Shown: one piece after another, positions 20,961-32,935 of the stretch | How positions within the stretch are numbered: the first letter of the stretch is position 1 | How the letters are laid out: each line of letters starts with the position of its first letter | Source of the DNA: Rhipicephalus microplus | Lineage: Eukaryota > Arthropoda > Arachnida > Ixodida > Ixodidae | Direction of reading: 5' to 3' | Length of the DNA stretch: 64,000 nucleotides | Assembly: GCF_043290135.1 (NCBI RefSeq) | Contig: NC_134702.1 | Coordinates: forward strand, 86,640,317-86,704,316 | Notes under the pieces: model-generated | What the model was told of the DNA's origin: nothing | The model's input: the letters and a program-made list of their open reading frames with translations, nothing else | Databases searched by the model: none | Translations under genes and position numbers: made by a program

Positions 20961-23900
20961 AGTTACGACAAATTCTGTGCGAACGGCAAAGCAGCACATA
21001 TCTTCTACACGCCACGAAAACTAACATTCTTGGGGGCCAATAGTTTGGAAGAAACTTTGTAAACAATGTATATATAAATGTGTTTGTGGGTATATGTGTG
21101 TGGCTAAATATGTACGTGGTTTTCAGTGTATATATAAATTCATCAGACGGCACCTGCAGTACCGAGTAGGGCAAACAGCCATACTTACATCTCCAGTTTT
21201 TTTAAACATTTCTCTTTTGATAACAAACAGCAGGCAGACTTGAAAAAATACTCCTGCTCAGAACTTCTTATATTGAAATTATAATACTAGGTCTCTAGTG
21301 GTTGAATATTGTAAGTCGACTGCATTCCTCTAGTTTTACTATATCTGTTCATGAAATGTGTGCGAGTATCAAAACAACAAGTGTCCTCAAGAGAGAAAAA
21401 ACAGCATTAAGCATGAAATGAACTATAATGTAAAGTCTGCGACTAAGAATTTGACAAGAACACAGACGTGATTGCACCCTTAGTTTATTTGATGTCTCAA
21501 AGGATCTTACAATAGGACAGGAGGCACAAGGTGGCTTAACAGGTTCTGCAAATTGATCGCGCAAGAATGATAGGTGCAAGTGTGCTGGTTCATCTCTCTT
21601 AACATCGAAACTAGGAAACAACATGTGTTTAAAGAAGTTCTGCAAGAGAAAGCAAGAAAACTTTGTGAGCAAATATTATTTCTCATGTAAGACCACTTGC
21701 ATGAATTAGCTGTGGAAATAATATGCATGGGTAACTAAGGTAGGTAATATAGCTTGATCGACAATTAGGCTAAGCATTTTAACAGGTCTTTCAATAATAA
21801 CAGGCGGCATTGCTTTTCCTTTAAACCAGGCTTATTTACCAGAAACTGAGCTATGGTGTTTAGTTTGGTAGACGTGGCAAACAGAACCCGCAAATGTTAT
21901 TATTTCTAACTCCGCCTAATTGTCTTCAAGTCGCAGGCCTCATCTTCCCAATACAGGATTTTAGATGCCCTTTCTAAACAAAGCAAAAAATATTACACTT
22001 GGCAGCTAGGGTTCCCACAATCTGAAAATGCGATTTAATATTATTGTAAACAAAGGAAGTAACACTGACACTGCCATGCACAATCACCGGAATCTATAAA
22101 GAAATGACGTCATTTTGTGTTTGATGAATACTTCTGGGGACCTCGCAATCAAACCATTTCTAAAGCTATGTTCATATAAGTGTATGTCATTTTTCAAACT
22201 TATTGACAAAATGTACGTGGAGTTCATTGCATGACAAAAAATAGGTTTGAAATTGTGTTGCTCTAGTTCAAAGTGTTAGAGTGAAGACAGTCTGTTAGGA
22301 GGTTGTACCCAAAGATGTGAGATGAACGAGGAATGTGACATCAAACTGACTCTACTTGTAGCACCATGAGCGAAAAAGAGGCATCGTAGAGAACAAGACA
22401 TGTTCAAAGTGTAGTTTTCATCTCGTCGGTGGCAAGTGGCGTATAGACATACACGGGCTTCTAAGTACAATGCATGCTTAATATGCAAATTCTAGCCGCT
22501 ACAGTGCACATATTATTAGCCGAAACAGCACAATCGATGACACAAAAATGAGCAATAAATAAAAATTTAGCGAAAGTCTCAACCATACTATTTGCCTCTC
22601 TAAAACCCTAATAACAGCGGCACCTTACGAGAATTACTTATTTTTATCCGACAGCTTTAATTGTCATGTGGCTTGCTTTTACATTCTCGGAACATTGGCG
22701 CTTTCCATTTCCCTGCTGTGAAGTACTTAAAGGCACCCATGTTAGGCCAGTATTATTATTGCTGTGGAACAAAAAGAAGCCCTCAAGGGTGCAACTAGTT
22801 TTGGGGTGTAAAAGAGAGGCCGAGTCGGGCAGTCGAGGTGCACGTGTCTGCTCAAGCGCAGTCGCTTGTCAAGCTTCGAGCTGACCACTCACAAGTGTGA
22901 TATAAAACACCTTGCGTGATAAAAAAATCTGCGAGGTCTAAGGGTAGTAAATGCACAAGAAATTGTCTTACAGCTATCAGTATTTCTCTAAACTAGTGGA
23001 GAACAAACTGCCCAAAGCTTGGCTACTTGCATAATATGGGAGCCACGCTCGAATTCAATTATATGATGCGCGACGTAGCTACAAGCAGTGCTCCAGCATA
23101 AGCATTGAAGCGAGGAACGTCATTTTGCCGTGAGAGCGGTGTGCCTTACTAATTTTCTCATCAGAAAGAACTGAAGATGTCGCTTTAGTCAAAATAAATA
23201 ACGCCATTGTATAGGCCCTTTCCTCCGGCTAGTTCATTCGCTGTACACTGATGACGCTTGCAGCACGCCCTGTCATTTGTTGAGAGCGGCTAGCCTTCCT
23301 TAGCGGTACACCGGCCGCTTGACGTAGGTCAACGCATTCTTAGAGTGATTAGAATCGATGCCGGAAAATATTCTTTGATTTACTTGCTCATTAAATAACG
23401 TCAAGAGTTGAGTGAAATCGGTTCCTTACCCCACGTTTTTGCAACACCCTACTTCGTTGTCTACACATTTCGGTCACAGTAATTATTACACCAAGAATTG
23501 ATCCTGACGAGGACTTTGTAGAAAACTCTTTTTAATTCCACACGAAGTCATTTTGCCGAACCGACTTAGCAAGATTAGCGAGGCAATGTAAAAAAGAAAG
23601 GCCAGTTGAAACAAGTGATACAGGTGTCAGCGCATGATGGAACACGGCTGTCTTCAGCTTGAGGGCACCGTGGGTGAAAGGGTTTATTCAATAATTGCAC
23701 TGCCGTGTGTGTTGAAGCGCCCCAAGGTAACGTGTGAATTGCAATATAAGAAACTCTGCGATCTTAGATCGTAATTTAGTGAATTCGAAATTCGATAGAG
23801 TTGTTATCTAGCGAAGTCGAGCGTTCATTTTTTTTGCAGTTCACTTTATAAAAGTTCTTTAACCCAAGCCATACGAAATCAGACATATTCGTTAGTACGA

Positions 23901-26125
23901 TGAGTAGAACGCCAGTTGCGGCATGTATGAGGCAGCCTTAATTCATTCAAACACGTAGTCTCTGCAAATGACATATTTACAGTGTGAGAAGCAGATCAAC
24001 ATATATTGAGGTATTCCAAGATGAATCCTGCGTCTACCAATGCATTATTGCTCTGTAAAAACCAGCTGCGTGACTGCCAAAATACCTATACCTATTGAAG
24101 GAGTCGTATAGGCTTCAAATATTACGTTTCAAAACATCAAACGTTTTTAATGACCGGAATGAGTAAGCAGAGACAAAGCGTACTGTCATAAGTGCAATAG
24201 GTGGGTATTAACTACAATCTACGCCGTAAAACTTTATCTCGAGGGATACATTATGAGACACTCAAGTCTAAGCATTTTACACAAAGCTTTTTTTTACTTA
24301 TGAAAGTCAGGATTGTGCAAAGCAAGCTAAATACTGTACAAGAGAATTGATCCCTCAACCACCTGTGTTCTACAGCGACACTTACCAGCATTGCACTGTA
24401 TATTTGTGTGCAAATATGTTTAAGCCAGAAAATGGAATGAATAGACTTGAGGAGACAGGATAAACGTATAAGGATGGCCTATGATAGGTTGCAAGTATTG
24501 TCTATTATGTAGCGCCCGTGTCTCCTAATAGGCCACAAGGCACCGTGCAGAGCCTGCGCTACCTCATCGAAAACAATGGCGCCTTATATTTATTACTGCA
24601 ACGAAAAAAAAGGCGATGATCAAAAGAGCACGACTTATATAAACAATTTTTGCGACAGATTGTCAAACTAAGTCGCCTTTAAAAATGCATTGGTTACACT
24701 GCAGCAAGCTTTTCCCTTTGTTCGACTGAGGCTTTCTTGTGGCGTGACACGACTTACAAAAGCTTGAAAAATCGGCATAGGAATTACTCTCTTCAGCGAA
24801 GCGCCGTAACGTTATCGATGGTGAAAGAATAGAACGCATTTAAGAAAGTAATGTGTGTTTCTTCTTATTTTCAAGTTTGGGATCATACAGTATACGAACA
24901 TCTCAATAGCTACGAGGAACAAGGGCAAACGAAAACTTGATGTGAGAATCAAGCCACGAATAAGTGCATATACTCTGGCAATAAAAATGTGCCAGAAACA
25001 CTGAATATGACGTACCACATTGAAGCGGCGCCTTGTGTACTAGTTCCGACGGTAATTGCACAAAGACTAGGATATGGTAATGTCTTGCATGTTGTATATG
25101 GGTCACTAAATGTTAAGAATAATGTTGATAGAGTTGAGCTCAAATAATGCCTCCTGGTGAACGAATGTAATGGTAAAGTCACCAAACACAGAATTGATTT
25201 CAGTTTGGTAAAACTATTACCGATTATTCAGGCCATTCTGTGCCAAAAGCTACGACTACAGTGCCTCGAAGACAGCAACGGTATTTTGTGTCTTTACTAT
25301 TATCCTCTGAATTTTTCATCAAAGAAAGATTGAGGAAGAGTTTGGTTGGGTGCATTCAGGTAGTTTAAAGTCTTGATTCAGCTACCTATATCTAGGCCAT
25401 TGCCTGATATATCAACGCAGGTCAATCAGGCTTACGTTTATCAAATACTGTAAAGAAAGATGATAAGTAGGTCACAGCAATAATTGACCCCTGAAAAAAG
25501 AAGACCACTATCGGCGTACAATTAATGGCGAACCTGTGGAGGTCATAGAAAGATTCACAATGCCGCTTCAATGAGTGCAGTAGTCTCACACGCAAGGGCA
25601 GACGCGCTGGTAGCACGAGAAAAATGCAATAATATTTTCCACGAAATGCCAAATAAGGAAACAAAAAGTCTATATATATATATGCCAGCGTTGGCAATTG
25701 CAACATCTGTGCAGCGCAGAGTAAAATCGATGAAGAGAAGGGTATCAAAAAGATGAAACAGTGAGGTGGAGCAACTGCACTGTCGCTCAAGTGCTGTCGA
25801 GGGTTGAAAGAGTGTCGCTTGCTGTAGAGTGCTTTCTGTGGGTACTGTGCAACGATGAATACAGCTGAAATGGGAGTCGCGCCAACCGCGTGTGAATGAG
25901 GTGTAATGCTGGCTTTCGGAGGTATAGGCACCGGGAAGTCGTAACGCGTAAAAGTTCATTCGTCGCGGATACGTTTGCACCGTACAGTCATACGTGACGT
26001 CAAAGGCTTCTTTCTCGCTTCATCGTCGTCTCATAATTCATCCGACGTCACCTACACGTCAAGCGCTCATCAGCGGTGAAGGCCAGCCACGTTGACGAGG
26101 CGGCAGCCCACTCTTCGAACTGCCG
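20961..26125. other. Gene-poor stretch; includes CAMKK 3' flank
   Basis: No convincing coding exon or repeat was found on either strand. The right end, directly left of 26126, should contain the CAMKK 3' UTR on the minus strand. I could not identify its poly(A) signal with confidence. Confidence 0.45.
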
Positions 26126-26189
26126 CTATGTCTGGTCCAGGAAGTTGATTTCGTTGAGGGCCGGAAGCGGACTTTCCAGAGAGACTTTC
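26126..26189 (-). CDS. CAMKK: CAMKK putative terminal coding exon
   Basis: A 64-nt coding segment follows an acceptor ending GCAATCGCAG. Its first base completes the Arg codon split by the previous exon (phase 2). It then encodes KVSLESPLPALNEINFLDQT and a TAG stop. The phase match and acceptor support it, but this C-terminal tail is not conserved with vertebrate CAMKK, so the assignment is inferred. Another small exon between 26190 and 28636 cannot be excluded. Confidence 0.6.
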
Positions 26190-26836
26190 CTGCGATTGCG
26201 CAAAAAGATGCATAGCGTACATCGTTAGGGCTATTCGTGGGTCTAATACTAACAGTATCTGTTATTTGCTCAAGGCTTGCTCGGCCAAAAAAAAAAGAAC
26301 TCTTATTTAAAGCCCAAAGGATTGACTGAGCAGGTTTCACACATTGGGATACCCGACAGTGTTTCGCATTTTCAACAAATGAGAGAGTCCTATTCGGCGC
26401 TGGAGCCAACAAATAGTGATAATGGGTCATTTTACTTGAAGTCCATAGAAAAGAGTGCACTAAATTAGCGCACGACTACTAACACTGTGCACAAGAAGAG
26501 ACAACTTTTTCGTGAACTTGTCTGCAATGTCATTGTGTATTTGTTATGGCCACTGTTTTTTTCAGGGTTTCGTTCAGTTGACAGATAGCCTCCTACTTTT
26601 CTACAGGTCATGGAACGCCGTGGCTAATACGATATGCCGTAGTGCGTTATTTTGGCAGTGCCGAACCCAGACCACCGACGCAACCCGACTGTTCATGAGG
26701 AGTACGTCCCGTCCATCTGAGACCTGAAGGCTTTGGCTATACTTGACAAGACCGTACTGACTGTTCACTATTTTCTTGTCCGGGGCAGTTCACGCGAGGT
26801 TCCTAGCGGAGATAATGCGCGTGGTACATCACGTCT

Positions 26837-27692
<856 letters not shown>

Positions 27693-28636
27693 CCGTCAGG
27701 TCTGCTGTGAGTAAGACTTACCCACCAGAAGGCGATATTACATCGTGAATATTTCTGCAACCATGTCGGGTTCAGCTGAAGTCAATTTAGTTTCGCTTTT
27801 TGTTTAGAATCATGTGTAAACGCTTCAGAGAACTGTACGCATTCTACTATCTGAGAGCCATATGCTGTCTCGGTTATGCATCAACTTATAACAAAGAACT
27901 GACGAAGTCGGGACTGTAAATCCCCGAAGGCAAAGAATAAATTAGGTTCACAAAGCAATGTCAGTATTAAAAAGAATTGTGCAAAGACAACATCATCGCC
28001 GCATGCGCTGTGATATCGGTCTTTCACGTGCATGTACGCGCTGAAATGTGGAAGAAAAGCATTTTTGTTGGTTAAAGAGCCTATGTCCCTGGGCAGCATT
28101 TTTTTAAAATAACGGTCGTGCCACGGGATATTAGATAGATTAGATGATGTCATAGTAGATTATTTTTTCAGTCATGGATTTTGTCGCTCTGTGTGTTCAC
28201 CCCAGCGCATCGTGGTTTTCAGGGGCTAGCGTACGGAAATATTACTTCAGCAATCCAGCTATTTCACATATTCAAGAAGCATGCATTGCCCTCGTCTACG
28301 AGGAGCGTTCATGGCTGCGAAAACACCCTCTTAGTTTTGAAACTTTGAAGTAGGTCTGCATTGTATAGTGGTAAAAACTACATAACGTTTGATATCAGAT
28401 CCATGATACGAGGTAACATTTAGAAGATAAAGAATATCATCGAGCCTTCTTCTATTAAGCTAAGATTAGGCATAAACTGACAGTGTTAAAGAGTTGCCAA
28501 GTACGTGCATTCACTAAGCAAAATGGCGCTCGTAAATAGCAAGGCACTTGAGCTTTATGTTGCTACTATTCAGCGCAAGCCTTCACTGTAGCTTCAGTAT
28601 ACATTGTTAGTGAAGGTGACTTGAAGTGATGCATAC
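27693..28636. other. CAMKK intron, nothing else seen
   Basis: The remainder of the intron between the last two CAMKK exons. No repeat or gene recognised. Confidence 0.5.
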
Positions 28637-28770
28637 CTTTCGAGGAACACGTCGAAGGAAGAGGGTGCTGAATTCGAACGATTTGCCTTGGTGAAGTGGG
28701 CGCGGTGGCGGGGGACGTCCTTGTAAGGGTGGCCGAATGAGTGCTTCTTTAGCATGCTCTTAACCAGGAT
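28637..28770 (-). CDS. CAMKK: CAMKK exon: calmodulin-binding segment
   Basis: A 134-nt exon between an acceptor TTCGAACGCAG and a donor GTATGC. It enters in phase 0 and leaves in phase 2. It begins ILVKSMLKKHSFGHPYKD, which aligns with the regulatory region after the catalytic domain of animal CAMKK, where calmodulin binds and relieves autoinhibition (compare vertebrate ILVKTMIRKRSFGNPF). The rest (RHRAHFTKANRSNSAPSSFD) is Ser-rich and variable. It joins the exon at 46997-47125 across an 18.2-kb intron. Confidence 0.85.
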
Positions 28771-29370
28771 CTGCGTTCGAATGTAATACGAGATCTGCAA
28801 AACGCATCACTAACAAAAGCAAAGGCAGCGCGAGTTGAGTACTTAATGGAAGAATATTTTTGTCATTTACATATGTACCCAATATATCCTCCGATTTTCA
28901 TTCGTAAAATGAACCCCTATTTAACTAGTTATAAGATGTAGTAGAATAATATGCCGAACTAAGGTTGATATATCTTTAGTGGATTGAGTCTTAGTATTAG
29001 CAGTGGACGCTTGAATCAGCACAAAGACTAAAGCCTTGTTAGTGACTATGCATTAACGAGTACTTAATTTCGCGCTGTCTACTTACAAAAGAATTGCAGA
29101 TGGGATGACTGGGAGCTATATAGAAAAAGACATGTTTCTGCCTTAGATTTGGTCGCGTAAGCAATCTCGGAATTGGCAACTTTCCTAGCGCCTCACTTAT
29201 TAGGTAAGCTTTTTTCCAGTTGAAGACAATGTTCATTCTGAAAATATTAAGCACTTCTTTAAGGCTACTTAAATAAACGCTTAAAAAAGCCTGCATTCAT
29301 TTTACTTCTGAAAGCATGGTTACAACATGTGAAAACTGTCACTTCAGAAAAAAAGGTTCCGATGTCGGCC
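28771..29370. other. CAMKK intron, left flank of LTR array
   Basis: No repeat or gene recognised. The last five bases (29366-29370, CGGCC) nearly match the first five after the array (46788-46792, CGGTC), a probable decayed target-site duplication. Confidence 0.5.
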
Positions 29371-30504
29371 TGTCACACCTGTCCCGTTAATTAGGGAGGC
29401 GATCGCCGGGCTAATTCCAAGGGCCGAAGTATCGGCCCCCCGAACCGCACCACGAAAGCGTGGACAATTTAGAAGTGGTCCTTATTGGCGCGCCAGCAGA
29501 CGCCGGTTGTGGCCCAAAGAACAAGTCAGAGCCGAGAGTTGATAAACAAACAAATTATATTCTCAATAATGGCAGATCGAAAACAATACACAAAAAAGCA
29601 CACTCCACAATAGTTGCATACAATATGTCCCCAATCAAACCAATCAATCAACGTACTACACAATACAATCAGCCACACTTGAAACAACGGACACGGACAA
29701 CAATACGCACTACAATGCAGTCGCATGCATTGAACAACCAAGACACTTAAAGACTAAAGAGATAGAAAACCTATTCAGTCCAAAGTTCTTGGAACCAAAG
29801 TCTAGATGATACTCTTCCGAGAATCACTCACTCAAAGTTCAGCGTTGTTGTCGTTCCGCAGCCCTCGAAGTTTCTCTTCCAGGAAACACCCCGTCTTCAA
29901 TTGGCCACTCTTCCAACTTCAACTTCTTCGCCGGAACACGTCGGCTTCACACACGCAGCTGTTGCCCCGCGTCTCCGCTCGATAGCGGTAAACACACACT
30001 CTTGCCGGTAGCTCGAGTCGTCACCCCTCAGGTGGAAATCCTCTTCACCTCCGGCCTCGTCCCTTCGGACCAAAAACTTCGCCGACTACACGGCGGCATC
30101 CCTACGCGCTCTGGCGCTCACTTCCGTCTCCTCCTGCTTTCTCGTCTCGGCCGCTCGATTAAATACCTTCCGCGCCACTTTCCAGAACGTTCTCCTCAGT
30201 TCGTCGGCGCGATGCGCAGCGAAGGTTGGGGAGAGGTGCGAGACGGTTCGACTGCCCTCCCCGGAGGATGATTCAACTCGGTATGACCCCGCCCCGTTCG
30301 TTCTAGAAAAATCGCGGGCTTGCTGGGCCGCCGATGCGGGGTGAGGAGGTTCGTCTGCGACGCCACGCTTCCGCGGGGAGAGCGCGCGCCCAGGGAGCCT
30401 TGGACGTTTGCTTTCTTTTTTTTCTTTTGACCTCGCGGCGTTTCTCCCGCCCGTTGTCGCAAGAATTTGGCGGCGCGCTCATTTTTAGCGCTCGTTCTGT
30501 GACA
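29371..30504 (-). repeat. LTR A (3' LTR of the array)
   Basis: 1134 bp, TG...CA ends. It differs from LTRs B-D at about eight shared positions, for example CCTGTCCCGTT here versus CCTGTACCGTT. It is therefore the most diverged LTR and fits the original 3' LTR. A TATA-like TATTTAA lies on the minus strand at 30159-30165. Confidence 0.9.
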
Positions 30505-30517
30505 CTGCCCCCCACTT
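30505..30517 (-). other. Polypurine tract of internal 1
   Basis: On the minus strand AAGTGGGGGGCAG lies directly against the 3' LTR, the expected primer for plus-strand DNA synthesis. The same tract occurs at 39185-39197 and 42986-42998. Confidence 0.75.
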
Positions 30518-30886
30518 TAAGAATATTATCTCATAATATTCAAAACCACACAAACGAGCGCGAAAAGTCACCACACACTCTCACAGACTGTAACACCATC
30601 AGTCGCTCATGAAACTTCACATCCACAATAGATCACTTAATACAATTGTACATAGTAATTCAATTACACAACACGTGAAAACACAACCACAAGCACATGA
30701 GTACAACACTCGACCACACATTCCCAATAATACAAATGTACAAAGTTCTCTCATTACAACAATGGTCAAATACTATACATCACATCACAGCACAACACTT
30801 CGACACTTGTGACACCGGATAACACAACATTAACACAACATATGGCACTCAACACTGCCAAACACATTCTGCTTGGACCTCAGCAC

Positions 30887-31264
30887 TTATCCTGCGTACT
30901 TCGAGCGGCGCTTGCGCCCTTTCTTGCGGTGCTCGCTCGATCTCTTCTTGTTTTTCCTTGTACCTTTTCGGCGGGCCTTTTCCAACGACGATATCTGAGG
31001 CGTTGTCTCAGCCATCGTTGTCTCTACCGACACCGTTAACGCGTCATTACATTCGACGGGTCCTGTCTGTTTATTTACCCGTTTGATCATGCCTCTACAT
31101 TTTGCCCGGCTGGCCAACTCCGTCTCCTTTACACTGTCGGTCGGTTGAGGTCGTGCCGACGTAAGTCCAGTTGCTCGGCCCGTGAACTTATTCGACACGA
31201 TCGTCTTCTCCTTCGCTGTCTCTTGCGCCGCAGCTTCACCTTGGGCTCTAGTGAGATCCGTCAC
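30887..31264 (-). CDS. Basic post-protease ORF, internal 1
   Basis: 125 codons rich in Lys/Arg toward the end (KARRKGTRKNKKRSSEHRKK). It starts MTDLTRAQGEAA, overlaps the end of the protease frame by 17 nt and lies in another frame. It matches the position of the linker that precedes reverse transcriptase in related Gypsy pol genes (TRAQ motif) but no polymerase follows. Copies at 39567-39944 and 43368-43745 are nearly identical, so it is either conserved remnant coding or a passively copied frame. Confidence 0.5.
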   Translation of the reverse strand: MTDLTRAQGEAAAQETAKEKTIVSNKFTGRATGLTSARPQPTDSVKETELASRAKCRGMIKRVNKQTGPVECNDALTVSVETTMAETTPQISSLEKARRKGTRKNKKRSSEHRKKGRKRRSKYAG

Positions 31265-31500
31265 GGGATAACTCCTCCCCTGTATCTCGCGGTCGCTGGG
31301 TTGGCGAGGGCTCTATCTTCGGGGGCTCTATCTTCGGGTCTTCTCCCAAACATTCCGGATCATTCGGTCCTCGCGCCCCGTCGATGTTTCCGATGACAAG
31401 GTCGTACAGGGGGGTCGTCATGCATAAAGCAGTAACCTTCCCGCTGAAGTACGGGGTTTCAATCTCGATTTCTGCTTCGGGAAGCAACCGAACTGTACGG
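31248..31500 (-). pseudogene. Protease C-terminal part, internal 1 (split)
   Basis: Continuation of the protease frame from 36371-36961, separated by the nested LTR element. It contains EIEIETPYFSGKVTALCM and PLYDLVIGNIDGAR and then an acidic, Pro-rich tail. The intact counterparts are in internals 2 and 3. Confidence 0.8.
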
Positions 31501-32176
31501 TGTTGCGAACGAGGGGCCTGTCCCGCCGAAGCCACCACTGTTGCGAAAGACGGCGACGCCAACACGGTGCCGAAGGCGCCACTGCTTCCGACTCCGCCGG
31601 GAAGGTCACCAGCCGTTTGGTAGCGTATGTTTCTCAGCTCGCGACTGCTTCTGCGCAGAGCTGATCAGACGAGCGGACGAGACGACGGTGAGTCAAACAA
31701 GGTTTATGTACAGCATATATACAGAGGCGTTACAATTTCGGCACTGGGGCCGACAGAGACTCAAAGAGCCGAGCTCTTCTCTCTAACACATAGTTCAGCC
31801 TTTCGCCTAAGACCGCTGACTCACACACATGTCGACACTCCGACACGGGGACTCCTCTCCTAGGACCTCCGATCGCGACGCGCCGCAGGGCTTCTTTTAT
31901 TTACACCGGGTCCAACCAAAATGTCCAATCAGAAGCGCCGCTGGTCGTCAGGGCAGATTCCGCCAATGGGGCCGCCGCGCCATGCGTCAGACCACCTGAC
32001 ACGAGGACGCCGGCTCGCTGTCACGTGCGCAACTGACTCACTGCACGTGGGCCAGAGGAGCGCCGCGCGTGTTCACGCCGTCGAGGTGATCGCGCCAGGT
32101 AGACTGCGGGCTGGCCTTGACCCAGATTGCCTTTTTCAGAGGCACGGTCGTTTGACGAGGACTCGTTGGCATAACA
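31501..32176 (-). repeat. Nested element 3' LTR
   Basis: 676 bp. It differs from its partner at 35695-36370 at four positions by my count, all transitions (about 0.6 percent), which indicates a recent insertion. The minus-strand polypurine tract GGCGGCGGGGGTGC abuts it at 32177-32190. Confidence 0.92.
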
Positions 32177-32935
32177 GCACCCCCGCCGCCAGACAATGCA
32201 CCGGAAAGACGAGCTGCTTCCACGGGGCTCGGATGTCAGGTGCGCTCGTTCGCCAGGTCCCTCCAGGTTCGCCTCCAGGGCCATGGGGAGAATACAGCTT
32301 CAGACTGTTCCGGGAACACATCCCATTTTTGACGACGGATCCCAGCTCCACTGGCTTGTCGCCACAACTTGTCGACCAGCTTCACTCGTCTCTTCTGACC
32401 ATCTTCGGTTTCAGCACTTGTCGATGGTTCTGCAACTTGCCAAGAACGGATCGACAACAGACAACACACGACACACGCAAGTGCCCTCGGTCACCCGACA
32501 GAACACCAGACAAAGTATAGTACAACATATACCTATCTACGTGTCTATCGGAATTTTGTTCCCTCTACATGAAGAGGCACATGTGGGACACAAGACTCTT
32601 AAAATGACAACTCAATTTTTTTCCCACGTACAACAACGTAACGAATTAGAATACCACAAAGTTGGCCCCTTGAGATCACTCTGAACGAGAGCGCTCAGCC
32701 CAGGTCGTGATGAGGTCAAAATTTTGCCCCGAATCGCCAGCCAGAAACCGAAAGGTTGAGAAGGTACTAACTAAACGCACTGCTCAATGCACCTGCATTA
32801 ACGTTTACCTTTCCCTTTTTTTTTCTTTAGCGAACGTCAAAGTTGCGCTGTGGAGCAACATGCTCCACCTCAGTAACCGGCCACTTTTAGGCGACGATAC
32901 CTATGCGGCACCAAGAGCGGCTCACACTTGCGACG
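32177..32935 (-). other. Nested element 3' noncoding region
   Basis: About 760 bp between the ORF stop and the 3' LTR, with no conserved reverse transcriptase, RNase H or integrase motif on the minus strand. This is where the missing pol domains would be expected, so it marks a large deletion joined to 3' UTR. Confidence 0.6.

Noticed and set aside
26059..26460. 133-codon minus-strand ORF at the CAMKK 3' end
   Set aside because: A different frame joins the previous CAMKK exon in the right phase after the acceptor at 26190. The longer frame crosses that acceptor without homology.
30887..31264. Basic 125-codon ORF as an envelope or accessory gene
   Set aside because: It has no signal peptide, membrane segment or glycoprotein features. 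Its position fits a protease-pol linker relic.
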